Source of the DNA: Ligilactobacillus ubinensis
GTDB taxonomy: Bacteria > Bacillota > Bacilli > Lactobacillales > Lactobacillaceae
Direction of reading: 5' to 3'
Length of the DNA stretch: 64,000 nt
NCBI RefSeq assembly: GCF_024160875.1
Contig: NZ_JAIULA010000002.1
Coordinates: 103,199 to 167,198, forward strand
The number at the start of each line of letters is the position of its first letter. The first letter of the stretch is position 1. The position numbers were made by a program, and so were the translations under genes. The notes below the pieces were generated by a model. The model was not told the origin of the DNA, searched no databases, and saw only the letters and a program-made list of their open reading frames with translations. Shown here in pieces: positions 36,264-44,669 of this stretch.

Positions 36264-37284
36264 TAATATCTACCCATGACTTGATCATTTTGTCATTAAC
36301 CATTAAATGGCAAAGTCCCTTTTTGATACTGTTGCTAAGAATATTGTCTATGTTTTCCAAGTTAGACAAATCTAAAGTAATTATTATAATTTTGTCCTGA
36401 ACCTCACGAAGACGCTTCATACCATCATTTCCAAATTCATCGTTATAGTATGTTTCTTCAATGCCGTCATAAGCATCCTGCTTCAACAGACTAAACTGGT
36501 TATCAAAATCAGCAACAGTATCCCTTAAAGAATGTTCATACCAAGCAGCATCATTAAAATCTCTTTGTTGACGGTCAAAGTGATTAACGATGCTTCGTGG
36601 TGCTTCTCGCTTCATATTTTGATCATTAATTTTTTTGCCCAGTTTAATGGTGTAAATTTCATAAAGAGCCGATTTATATGGCAAATCTGATGCAATATTG
36701 GGCCCTTCATCAGCTAATTCTGGCGAAATAGGATGATCCACCCCATCTACCCTTATTACATTTTTATCTTTGATATATTCGATGCTTTGGTGCTGTCCTG
36801 TCCGAATATCTATCTTACTTTCCCTACTTGTTTTGGGAAAGCTTTTTTTGTTTTTCGTGGTTGTTTGACCGGCTGCCACACTAATTATTTCCATAAAAAG
36901 ATCAGTGCACACATGAGAAACCGTACCCCGATCAACTCTTTTTGTAGTGTAATGGCCATCTTTTATTGAAGTAGCTAATGAGGTTCTGGCATCATCTGAA
37001 GCACTATCAATGGCCTGTTCAAATTTAATACGATCAAGTCTATTCCAAACTCTAGAAGCTAAATCTTTGATTTTTCCATTGTTGAAATAGTTTCTCAAAG
37101 TGACATCAGCAAGATCATAAGGCTTCTCCTCATCATCCTCATAATCAGTAATTAGCTCAAACATCTTTTTGACTGTTTTAGCCTTTGATTTTGCGACATT
37201 GTGGCTAAAGCATGGCTGGATCAATGGTGCTAACTCATTAAATTTCAACTTTCTGCTCTCCAAACAAATATCATTACTTATCAT
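36253..37284 (-). CDS. ABC-three-component putative effector/C-terminal-domain protein
   Basis: A 343-residue soluble protein heading the operon. The C-terminal half (YKSALYEIYTIKLGKKINDQ onward, QFSLLKQDAYDGIEETYYN) looks like the conserved C-terminal domain shared by ABC-3C effectors. The N-terminal about 160 residues (FNELAPLIQPCFSHNVAKSK, DLASRVWNRLDRIKFEQAID, FMEIISVAAGQTTT) match no nuclease, protease or pore-forming domain that I recognise. Position and size fit an effector or sensor whose activity is unknown. A promoter should lie in 37285-37400. Confidence 0.65.
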   Translation of the reverse strand: MISNDICLESRKLKFNELAPLIQPCFSHNVAKSKAKTVKKMFELITDYEDDEEKPYDLADVTLRNYFNNGKIKDLASRVWNRLDRIKFEQAIDSASDDARTSLATSIKDGHYTTKRVDRGTVSHVCTDLFMEIISVAAGQTTTKNKKSFPKTSRESKIDIRTGQHQSIEYIKDKNVIRVDGVDHPISPELADEGPNIASDLPYKSALYEIYTIKLGKKINDQNMKREAPRSIVNHFDRQQRDFNDAAWYEHSLRDTVADFDNQFSLLKQDAYDGIEETYYNDEFGNDGMKRLREVQDKIIIITLDLSNLENIDNILSNSIKKGLCHLMVNDKMIKSWVDINED

Positions 37285-37487
37285 CCCATATCATTTCATA
37301 GCGGTAATTGTTTTTGAAAATGAGTACTATAAACGTCGTTAAGGATGAAAGTAGTTTATCAGTTTGATTATACCAAATATATTATTTGGATTGAAATAAA
37401 ATATTTGCTTTCGGTGAATTAACACGCATGTGTTGCTTGATCAACAACTTTTACTAGCATGCACCTAACTGAATAACATCCTGTAAC

Positions 37488-37566
37488 AAGCCACTAGTAA
37501 GGCAAGTTGCAGTACCCAAGCGATTCTATCGTTTAGGTCTGTTTCTTATTGCACTACTAGTGGCTT
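37488..37566 (+). repeat. 12-bp perfect inverted repeat in the leader of the prophage-type genes
   Basis: AAGCCACTAGTA (37488-37499) is the exact reverse complement of TACTAGTGGCTT (37555-37566). GCAA/TTGC extends the pairing inside. The arms enclose 55 bases and end 52 bases before the sigma-like gene, so it may be a leader hairpin, terminator/anti-terminator or recombination site. The rest of the 333-base gap (37285-37617) is AT-rich near the effector gene and has no ORF. Confidence 0.5.
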
Positions 37567-37617
37567 TTAGTGTGACTTCGATTCCTTCGCTTGGGAGATC
37601 TAAGAGGAGGAATTTTT

Positions 37618-38076
37618 ATGAAGAAATACTACGACGACTGTCATCAGCTCTACATGGAAATCACAGATTTAGAGGATGGATTTATGCACGTCAAGCTACA
37701 CCTAACAACAGGTATTAAACAATTAACTGTCACCGAAGCTAAAGGCAAAGAAATTATTGAGTTAAACCGAGTTGAATACAACGATAATCACCGTGAAACT
37801 CGCCGTCACGTTTCGTTGGAAGCATATGATCCATATGGTTCTTTGGTACAAGACGACGCTGATCCGTTACAAGAGGTAATTAAGAAAGAAGAAGTGGAAC
37901 AACTCCATCACAGCATCAGTCAACTTAATCCAGAACAGCAGAAACTACTCATGAAGAAGTTCTGGGATGAAGTGAAGCAAACCAACATTGCCAAAGATGA
38001 AGGCATCAGCAAGATGGCCATTACCAAACGGCTACAAACGATCTACCGACGTCTTAAGAAAATTCTTGAAAAATAA
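37618..38076 (+). CDS. Prophage-type sigma-70-region-4-like regulator
   Basis: A 152-residue protein whose C-terminus is a sigma region 4-type HTH (ISQLNPEQQKLLMKKFWDEV, IAKDEGISKMAITKRLQTIY, RRLKKILEK). The N-terminus is a small strand-rich domain (YYDDCHQLYMEITDLEDGFM). Such proteins open the early module of skin-like prophages next to DUF2800/DUF2815 genes. The start at 37618 is supported by AAGAGGAGG 8 bases upstream. Confidence 0.75.
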   Translation: MKKYYDDCHQLYMEITDLEDGFMHVKLHLTTGIKQLTVTEAKGKEIIELNRVEYNDNHRETRRHVSLEAYDPYGSLVQDDADPLQEVIKKEEVEQLHHSISQLNPEQQKLLMKKFWDEVKQTNIAKDEGISKMAITKRLQTIYRRLKKILEK

Positions 38077-38157
38077 TCGTTTACTTTTTCGTTTCTTATG
38101 GCCTATCAGTGTAAGGCATTTATTCCTTACCAAATTTAATAAGAAAGGATAACCATC

Positions 38158-38361
38158 ATGGCTAATAAAATTTCAATTTCTGTAGCCAAGCATTCTCACC
38201 AAAATGGTGTCGTCAACATGCATCGCATCACAGTTCGTGAACGGCTGCTACGGTTACTACTCGGCAAGCCCCACCACCTAATGGTGATCGCCCCTGGTAA
38301 CGACGTTCAACAATTACAGATTAATGAAGTAAAGGAGGCAGCTAATGAGCGTCATGAATGA
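38158..38361 (+). CDS. Small prophage-type protein of unknown function
   Basis: A 67-residue basic protein (ISISVAKHSHQNGVVNMHRI, TVRERLLRLLLGKPHHLMVI) with no recognised domain. AGAAAGGATAACC precedes the ATG. It overlaps the next ORF by 17 bases and sits between the sigma-like and DUF2800 genes. Confidence 0.6.
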   Translation: MANKISISVAKHSHQNGVVNMHRITVRERLLRLLLGKPHHLMVIAPGNDVQQLQINEVKEAANERHE

Positions 38362-38662
38362 TCTTGACTTAAAACTCAACGAACTCGAAAACCAAATCAA
38401 CCAGGCCAAGGAAACCGTTCAATCCCTTCTCAATTTGCTATCAAGCAATAGCGATGAAGATCCTAGTGATATGAAGCAATCAAACCACGATCCAGTTGAA
38501 GATAAAGTAACCGTCCGCAAGATTCTAGCAAAGAAGAGCGCCGAAGGTTATACCAACCAGGTTAAAGAATTACTTCATAAGTTTGGCGCCGAGAAACTCT
38601 CTGATGTAGACCCGAAAGATTACGAAGATCTCTACTACAGTGTGGAGGGATTAGGACAATGA
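38345..38662 (+). CDS. Coiled-coil prophage-type protein of unknown function
   Basis: A 105-residue acidic protein. The N-terminal 30 residues form a coiled coil (LDLKLNELENQINQAKETVQ). The C-terminal 45 residues resemble small rLPG/HeH-like phage segments (VRKILAKKSAEGYTNQVKEL, KFGAEKLSDVDPKDYEDLYY) seen before DUF2800 genes. AAAGGAGG lies 6 bases before the ATG, and the stop overlaps the DUF2800 start (ATGA). Confidence 0.65.
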   Translation: MSVMNDLDLKLNELENQINQAKETVQSLLNLLSSNSDEDPSDMKQSNHDPVEDKVTVRKILAKKSAEGYTNQVKELLHKFGAEKLSDVDPKDYEDLYYSVEGLGQ

Positions 38663-39798
38663 GTTCGCCAAAACACCATGCTCTGCTATCGGCTTCCAGT
38701 GCTCATCGCTGGCTTAGTGCCCCACCACTCCCACGGCTAGAGCAATACTTCCCCCACACTGCTTCTAATGTAGCTGCTGAAGGAACTGCTGCCCACGCAC
38801 TGGGAGAATATAAAATCCATCGATTACTCGGTGATAAGTTCAAGCGTCCTACTTCTGATTACCAATCAGATGATATGGAAGAATTAACTGATGATTACGC
38901 TAGCTATGTCCTGGAGCAATACCAACAAGCAAAAAAATATGCTCCAGATGCTACGATCAGGGTGGAACAGAAAATAGACTTCTCTAAATATGTGCCAGAA
39001 GGTTTTGGTACGGGCGACTGCGTGATTGTTTCTGATCACCTACTCCATATTATCGACTTTAAATATGGCAAAGGCGTCCGGGTGGAAGCGCATAACAATC
39101 CCCAGATGAAACTTTATGCCGTCGGAGCATTAGAGATGTTCGGTAGTCTGTATAATGTTAATGAAGTTGAGACGACAATCTTCCAACCTCGTATGGCCAA
39201 TATTAGTACCTGGACCATTAACGCTAAAGAACTAATGCACTGGGCCAATACTGAGTTAAAAGAAAAAGCCGAACTCGCCTTCGCTGGTCAAGGTACCGTT
39301 CATTATGGTCCCTGGTGCCAATTCTCCACTTGCAATGCTGTGCTGCGAGCCCGATATGACTATCACCACAAGCTTACCCGCTTTCAACTACGGTCACCGA
39401 ACTTGCTAACGGATAGTGAAGTTACCGAAGTACTGGAGCACATCGATGATTTGAATCGTTGGGCTCACGAAGTTAAAGACTATGCTGCTGATCTAGCCAT
39501 TAACTACGGTAAGCAGTGGCTAGGCTACAAGATTGTCGAAGGACGGTCCGTTCGTCATTACAAAGATGAAGCAGCCATAGCAAAGATTGCTGAAGAGCAC
39601 GGCTACCATGATATTTATCAAAAGAAGCTACTGCCAATTACAAAACTAGAAAAACAACTCGGTAAGAAGAAATTCACCGAACTGTTTAGTCAAGAAATTG
39701 TAAAACCTGCAGGTAAGCCAACCCTAGTGCCAAATTCTGATCGGCGTCAGAGTATTAGCAAATCTAACCCAAAGGATGAATTTAAGGAGGAAAAATAA
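38659..39798 (+). CDS. DUF2800 prophage protein (Cas4/RecB-like nuclease)
   Basis: A 379-residue phage-type protein: HHALLSASSAHRWLSAPPLP at the start, GTAAHALGEYKIHRLLG, the PD-(D/E)xK-like core GTGDCVIVSDHLLHIIDFKY with GKG, and a Cys pair (WCQFSTC) that could bind Fe-S or zinc. Relatives are predicted exonucleases in skin-like prophage replication modules. It overlaps its upstream neighbour by 4 bases. The DUF2815 partner follows but is broken. Confidence 0.85.
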   Translation: MSSPKHHALLSASSAHRWLSAPPLPRLEQYFPHTASNVAAEGTAAHALGEYKIHRLLGDKFKRPTSDYQSDDMEELTDDYASYVLEQYQQAKKYAPDATIRVEQKIDFSKYVPEGFGTGDCVIVSDHLLHIIDFKYGKGVRVEAHNNPQMKLYAVGALEMFGSLYNVNEVETTIFQPRMANISTWTINAKELMHWANTELKEKAELAFAGQGTVHYGPWCQFSTCNAVLRARYDYHHKLTRFQLRSPNLLTDSEVTEVLEHIDDLNRWAHEVKDYAADLAINYGKQWLGYKIVEGRSVRHYKDEAAIAKIAEEHGYHDIYQKKLLPITKLEKQLGKKKFTELFSQEIVKPAGKPTLVPNSDRRQSISKSNPKDEFKEEK

Positions 39799-39799
39799 T

Positions 39800-40003
39800 A
39801 TGTCACAACAAACTAAAGTCGTTACCGGTATCAACACTCGTCTCTCTTACGCTAACGTCTGGGAACCAAAGTCTATCAATGGTGGTAAGGAAAAGTATTC
39901 GGTTAGTCTGATCATCCCTAAATCGGATAAGCCGACAATCACCGCTGCGGCTGAACGGCAAATACTGCTTTTCTCAAAAAGTATTCTGCGGCAAATGCGG
40001 TGA
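39800..40003 (+). pseudogene. DUF2815 (ssDNA-binding-like) protein, N-terminal fragment
   Basis: AAGGAGG is followed by an ATG at 39800 that reads SQQTKVVTGINTRLSYANVW, EPKSINGGKEKYSVSLIIPK and SDKPTITAA, the N-terminus of DUF2815 proteins. After about 50 residues the similarity ends at about 39957, where recombinase sequence begins in another frame; the ORF runs on to a chance stop at 40003. About 130 residues are missing, so the product is non-functional. Confidence 0.7.
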
Positions 40004-40563
40004 TATTCTTCAACGCAATATGTGGTATCGGCCAGAAAAAGTGGCGGTTTGGCGGTGTGCAAGCCGAATCAGGCGGAGCAAGACTGGCCGAAGGTGTATG
40101 ATCAGGAATGTCAAAGAGCCCCTACTCAAGGAAGCTACCGTTGATGCTTTTAATCAGCTGATTAAAGGACATGAGTTAGCGAGCGAGCAAACAAATCAAA
40201 GCCAACATCATGAAAGTGATCAAAAATTCTAAAGGGCCAACAGTTTCTCAGCTAGATCAACAACTGGAAGAAGCACAGATGAAACTCATCCAGGCTGCCA
40301 ACCAGCACCAAGACTGCGATGAGCTTACCCAGCAAATCATGGACCTGCGAAAACAAAAAGAGAAAGTACAAAGTCGAGAAACTGAACATCAAGTAAAATT
40401 GCATAACCTTGATGAAATCAATGAACTAGTCGACCTTCACAAGTATGGTCTGGTGGACTTTGATGACCAACTGGTTCGTCGTTTAGTAGAAAAAATCACC
40501 ATCTTCCAACGTTACATGGAATTTGCGTTCAAAGATGGTGAAGTGATCAGAGTTAATAAATAA
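39960..40563 (+). pseudogene. Large serine recombinase, C-terminal remnant with frameshift
   Basis: From about 39963 the frame ending at 40232 reads a recombinase zinc ribbon (FSQKVFCGKCGDILQRNMWY, RPEKVAVWRCASRI) and KEPLLKEATVDAFNQLIKG. Near 40205-40235 a frameshift moves to the frame ending at 40563, with the recombinase coiled coil (VSQLDQQLEEAQMKLIQAAN) and end (DFDDQLVRRLVEKITIFQRY, MEFAFKDGEVIRV). The resolvase catalytic domain is absent: the fragment is fused to DUF2815. It suggests deletion of most of an integrated element. Confidence 0.8.
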
Positions 40564-40629
40564 ACTTTAGGATATAGGGCATTCAGCTATTTTAGTTGGG
40601 TGCCTTTTTGTTGTGTCATGATATCTAAA

Positions 40630-40875
40630 CTAGATCGATAACAGGATTAGATCAATTAGGATAGCGGCTAGGAATGCAGCCACGCCAACTATTTGCCAAA
40701 AGACCACCTTCTTACTTCCGTGCTGAAACATCTTCATTAATTGTTTCATTAAAATTAGGCAGCCAATAATATTCACTATCCTACTAGCAACATCACTTTT
40801 AATCCACCAATCACTAAATATGATTAGGACAACTGCTGTTAGCGTCCAAATCCAATTCCGAACTGATTTACTCAT
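40630..40875 (-). CDS. Small membrane protein next to Mrr
   Basis: An 81-residue protein with two or three hydrophobic segments (about 8-24, 30-47 and 58-80) and Trp/Arg near the start (RNWIWTLTAVVLIIFSDWWI). No family is recognised. It lies 23 bases after the Mrr-type gene on the same strand, so it is probably co-transcribed. GGAGGA precedes the ATG. Confidence 0.6.
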   Translation of the reverse strand: MSKSVRNWIWTLTAVVLIIFSDWWIKSDVASRIVNIIGCLILMKQLMKMFQHGSKKVVFWQIVGVAAFLAAILIDLILLSI

Positions 40876-40898
40876 TAGTCCTCCTCATCCCAGTACAA

Positions 40899-41795
40899 TT
40901 AATCCTTATCTAAGTAAAAGTCTTTCAATTGATAAGTAGTTACTGGTTCAACATAATAGTTGTATTTTGCCACCAAGTCACAGATCTGATCACCATTAAT
41001 CAATGTGATGATTCTGGTCCCTTCCCGAGATGTCTTAACTGCTTCCCTAGTGAAGTCTGAATTGGTAATAAAGATGCCAAATTCAGCGTTAAATTTGTCC
41101 ATAGCTCCACGAAACTTATCAATCTCAGGCGCTGATACTTTACCTTGCCAACGCTTTGCCTGAAGTGCTACCCGTGTGGTCCGGTAATCATCAGATCGAA
41201 CGTAGCCAAAACCATCAATACCACCATCGACCACATATTGGACACCCTTTTCCTCGTCGACATCGATTCCCATTTTGGTGAGTAATCCACGACAAAAGAG
41301 TTCAAATTTTTTAGGATTCATTTTCATCAATGCATCTAGCAATTGTCTTCGCCAGGGTTCCTCAATTTTTTCTGACTCGTCCTGTTCGTTAGAAGTCAAA
41401 TTAATAGCCACTTGTTCAACTTTGTTTTGCATTTTGTGGTGGGGCATTTTGCTTTCAGAAATAGATCTAACATCCCTATCAGCGTCAAAATCATTAATAT
41501 CTACATTACGACCCTTTTTGGAAAGTTCTAAGTCCCTTCCATTTTCGGTTTCAATGAATCCTGCCAAAATCAGATGCTTAACTGCAAAGTTAAACTTCCA
41601 CTGAAACGGATGATAAATTTTACCACTCTTCTTTGAAGTACGAGTTGCGTCGATCTCTTTTTCGCTGAATACATCTGAGCTATCACGAAGCTCTTGTAAA
41701 ACTTGTTTTCTTGTAACTTGACCTCCTAGATTATGCATTGCGATAAGAATTTCTTTCATCGCTTTGTTTTCTGTTTCGATTTGTCGATTTGCCAT
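40899..41795 (-). CDS. Mrr-family restriction endonuclease
   Basis: A 298-residue type IV-like enzyme. A winged-helix Mrr_N domain covers about 10-95 (FQWKFNFAVKHLILAGFIET, ELSKKGR). The PD-(D/E)xK Mrr catalytic domain spans about 155-275: FELFCRGLLTKMGIDVDE, GGIDGFGY (Asp) and VALQAKRWQGKVSAPEIDKF (QxK). It ends with FITNSDFTREAV. Mrr enzymes cut methylated DNA. It lies just beyond the prophage remnant at the right edge of the island. Confidence 0.9.
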   Translation of the reverse strand: MANRQIETENKAMKEILIAMHNLGGQVTRKQVLQELRDSSDVFSEKEIDATRTSKKSGKIYHPFQWKFNFAVKHLILAGFIETENGRDLELSKKGRNVDINDFDADRDVRSISESKMPHHKMQNKVEQVAINLTSNEQDESEKIEEPWRRQLLDALMKMNPKKFELFCRGLLTKMGIDVDEEKGVQYVVDGGIDGFGYVRSDDYRTTRVALQAKRWQGKVSAPEIDKFRGAMDKFNAEFGIFITNSDFTREAVKTSREGTRIITLINGDQICDLVAKYNYYVEPVTTYQLKDFYLDKD

Positions 41796-42093
41796 CCTGC
41801 TACCTTCCCTAATAATCTTCTTTTATTAATATTATACGTCGAGTGTCCCACAGTCCTGCAAAATTTCTCCTTTTCAATCAAAATAGACAAAATACAATAT
41901 TACTTTCCTCTACTCAACCTTCGACCCTAAATCAAACCATTTTTGTGTCCGCTATAAACACCGTCATATCAGCCTTTACTCAAGTTTTCACTACCTTAAT
42001 CAACTCGGCCTACCAAACTGGACACCCGCATACTCGACTATCGAAATAGGACATTGAACACTCAACCCGCCAACTATAAAATCAAAAAGTGTA
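41796..42093. other. Island boundary spacer, no gene seen
   Basis: These 298 bases between the Mrr gene and rlmD are unusually C-rich on the plus strand. GTGTCC or its complement GGACA occurs four times (near 41843, 41945, 42019, 42050). No ORF or clear terminator is visible. It may hold the right junction of the accessory island. Confidence 0.35.
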
Positions 42094-43485
42094 CTAATCC
42101 CAATCATTCAGATTTGTCCGACTAAGCACCGTTACACACTCCACATGTGTCGTCTGTGGGAACTGATCCACAGGCAATATTGGCTGGCTAACATTATAGC
42201 CGAGCTCCATGAATTTCTGAATATCGCGTACTAATGTGGCTGGATTGCAGCTGACATAAACAACTCTATCTGGTTGCATCGCACAAGCACTTTCAATCAG
42301 ACTATTAGTTAAACCTTTGCGGGGTGGATCAACAACAATCACATTCGGCTTAATCCCCTTAGTCTGCCATTTTTCCATCCATTTCTCGGCTTCACCTGTT
42401 TTAAAGGTTACATTGCCTAAGCCATTAACTGCTGCATTGCGTTTAGCATCTGTAATAGCTTCAGAAACGATTTCGACACCATATACTCTTTTAGCTTGTT
42501 TAGCTAAGTTAAGTGAGATAGTACCAATTCCACAATATGCGTCAATTACTGTTTCATCGCCAGTAAGTTCTGCTCGTTTAAGCGCTTCTGTATAAAGAAT
42601 TTCGGTTTGTTGCGGATTAATCTGATAAAATGACTGTGCTGAGATTTTAAACGTTAAACCGTTTAATTGATCTTCAATTTCACTAGTTCCTGCAATCACA
42701 TTTGTATGTGCACCTAAAATAACATTTGTTTTGGCACTATTAACATTTTGTTGCACACTTAAAACGTCGGGACATTCACTTTGAATTTTGGCTGCAATTT
42801 CTGTTGCATACTTCAGATGTGCTGTTCTAGTCACGATTACTACCATGACTTGTTTGGAATAATATCCACGCCGCACCAAAATATGCCGAACTACACCTGA
42901 ATGCTGTACTTCATTGTATGCTCTTATATGAAATTCACGCAAAATATCACGTACACTGCACAAAACTTCGTCAATTCGTTTGTCCTGAATCAAAAAATTG
43001 TCCATTGGGATAAAGTCATGACTGTTATGCTTGAAAAAGCCGATTTCAAGCTGTCCATCAATTTTACGAACAGGTACTTGGGCTTTATTGCGATAAGCAA
43101 AAGGATGTTCCATACCCCGTGTTTTTTCTACCGCAATTGTCTCTAAATGTGCTTTTTTCAATAAATCCGTTACAATTTTTCTTTTAAAATCTAATTGGGC
43201 AGCATATGTCATGTGTTGCAATGGTGCAATCCCTGTTTGCAAATATCTATTGTCTACATCGGTTACACGTTCTGGGCTAAATTTCTGCCATTTTAAAGCT
43301 TGAGCATAGCCAAAATGCTTGGTTATTTTAGTCACACGAACATCAACTACTTCGTCTGGTAAAGCACCTTCAATAAAGAGTGGGTAGCCTTCTACTTTAG
43401 CGACACCTAAGCCTTGATAACTTAAATCAATGATTGTTACAGTTAATTCTTGTTTTATATATACTGGTAAATCTAATTTTGCCAT
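42094..43485 (-). CDS. rlmD: 23S rRNA (uracil-5-)-methyltransferase RlmD-type
   Basis: A 463-residue RNA m5U methyltransferase. An N-terminal TRAM domain (about 10-65) leads to FYQINPQQTEILYTEAL, the SAM motif DAYCGIGTISLNLA, VVDPPRKGL, and the catalytic-Cys motif YVSCNPATLVRD. It is the last gene of the pcrA-ligA-camS-gatCAB-lipid-kinase cluster, as in Bacillus (yefA). RlmD/RlmCD specificity (U1939, or U747 plus U1939) is not decided by sequence alone. Confidence 0.92.
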   Translation of the reverse strand: MAKLDLPVYIKQELTVTIIDLSYQGLGVAKVEGYPLFIEGALPDEVVDVRVTKITKHFGYAQALKWQKFSPERVTDVDNRYLQTGIAPLQHMTYAAQLDFKRKIVTDLLKKAHLETIAVEKTRGMEHPFAYRNKAQVPVRKIDGQLEIGFFKHNSHDFIPMDNFLIQDKRIDEVLCSVRDILREFHIRAYNEVQHSGVVRHILVRRGYYSKQVMVVIVTRTAHLKYATEIAAKIQSECPDVLSVQQNVNSAKTNVILGAHTNVIAGTSEIEDQLNGLTFKISAQSFYQINPQQTEILYTEALKRAELTGDETVIDAYCGIGTISLNLAKQAKRVYGVEIVSEAITDAKRNAAVNGLGNVTFKTGEAEKWMEKWQTKGIKPNVIVVDPPRKGLTNSLIESACAMQPDRVVYVSCNPATLVRDIQKFMELGYNVSQPILPVDQFPQTTHVECVTVLSRTNLNDWD

Positions 43486-43506
43486 TTTATTTCCTTCCTC
43501 AATGAA

Positions 43507-43540
43507 AAAGGCTGGGACAAACTTTGTTATCTCAACCTTT
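43507..43540 (-). terminator. Intrinsic terminator between lipid kinase and rlmD
   Basis: On the minus strand AAAGGTTGAGATAA pairs with TTGTCCCAGCCTTT (43520-43507) with one mismatch, followed by TTC. A second perfect hairpin, AAGAATAACG (43550-43559) with CGTTATTCTT (43573-43582), lies upstream of it just after the kinase stop. Confidence 0.7.
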
Positions 43541-43592
43541 TTGCAACATAAGAATAACGCTTCAAAAAAAGCCGTTATTCTTCTTTTACTAT

Positions 43593-44621
43593 CTATTTAA
43601 CTTTTTTATCCTCATAGGTAGCTTCATCATTAGAAAAATCCGCTACACCTTTGACGAATAATTCACGCGCATCTTTTTCATTTTCTTCTTCACGATAGGT
43701 TATAGCATCGATTGGAATCTGATCTGTATTTGCAAAAATTTCAATATGCTGTTTTAAAGCTTTGAATTGCATTGGTGCATCGCCACCATACTCACCATCA
43801 ACATTAATCATCATTTTTGCATCGCGTGTTTTAGCAATTAACTTAGCCGTCTTAACGTATAAGATACGTTTGTCATTGACGTGCTTGCCGCCATTTAGTA
43901 CCATCGTTATTAATTGTAAAATTTCAACTATATTACTCGTTTTAACAACAATCAAAGTGAACTTACCATCATCTAATGAAGCATCTGGAACGATCTGTTC
44001 AAATCCACCGATTGAATTTGTTAATGCTAAGAAAAACATTGATGCTTGTCCATCATATTCGCCATCATCATATTCAAGGTGCATATTTATCGGCTTGATT
44101 CGTGGTAATAACTCCGCACCCTTAGCTAAATAGGCTAAATAACCGAATAATGATTTTAACTGTGATGGCACGCTGTAGGTTAATTCTGACAACAAACCAC
44201 CGGCAGCAATATTGACAAAATATTGTTCTCCAGCTTTCCCAATATCCATCTTGACCGTTTTACCAGCTGCAATCACTTTTGCTGCTTCAATTGGACTTTC
44301 TCGTGGAATTCTTAATGCCCGTGCATAATCGTTTGTCGTACCTGCCGGAATAATCCCTAATTTAGGTCGATGCTTTAATGGAGCAATTCCATTAACCACC
44401 TCATTAATTGTGCCATCACCACCAGCAGCAATTATCAAATTAAAGCCCATTTGTGCAGCTCTGTTTGCTTCATTTTGTGCTGAATTAGGTTCCGGTGTGG
44501 TTGCAAATGTACTGGTCTCATAACCTGCATTTTCTAAAATATTTAAGATTTCAACCAAATCACTTCGCATCGCCTCACGGCCTGAAGTGGGATTATAAAT
44601 AATACGACATCGTTTTTGCAT
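43593..44621 (-). CDS. Diacylglycerol/lipid kinase
   Basis: A 342-residue DagK/YegS-type lipid kinase that phosphorylates diacylglycerol or a related lipid: IIYNPTSGREAM at the N-terminus, LIIAAGGDGTINEVVNGIAP (ATP-binding GGDGT), LGIIPAGTTNDYARAL, and the C-terminal VNVDGEYGGDAP-like motif (NVDGEYGGDAPMQF). It lies 48 bases after gatB. The start at 44621 follows GAGGAAATATT; a GTG at 44639 is in frame but less well placed. Equivalent to dgkB in the Bacillus cluster. Confidence 0.9.
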   Translation of the reverse strand: MQKRCRIIYNPTSGREAMRSDLVEILNILENAGYETSTFATTPEPNSAQNEANRAAQMGFNLIIAAGGDGTINEVVNGIAPLKHRPKLGIIPAGTTNDYARALRIPRESPIEAAKVIAAGKTVKMDIGKAGEQYFVNIAAGGLLSELTYSVPSQLKSLFGYLAYLAKGAELLPRIKPINMHLEYDDGEYDGQASMFFLALTNSIGGFEQIVPDASLDDGKFTLIVVKTSNIVEILQLITMVLNGGKHVNDKRILYVKTAKLIAKTRDAKMMINVDGEYGGDAPMQFKALKQHIEIFANTDQIPIDAITYREEENEKDARELFVKGVADFSNDEATYEDKKVK

Positions 44622-44669
44622 AATATTTCCTCTACGCACTAAAAGTTAAATAAAATATTTACTTTCGTA

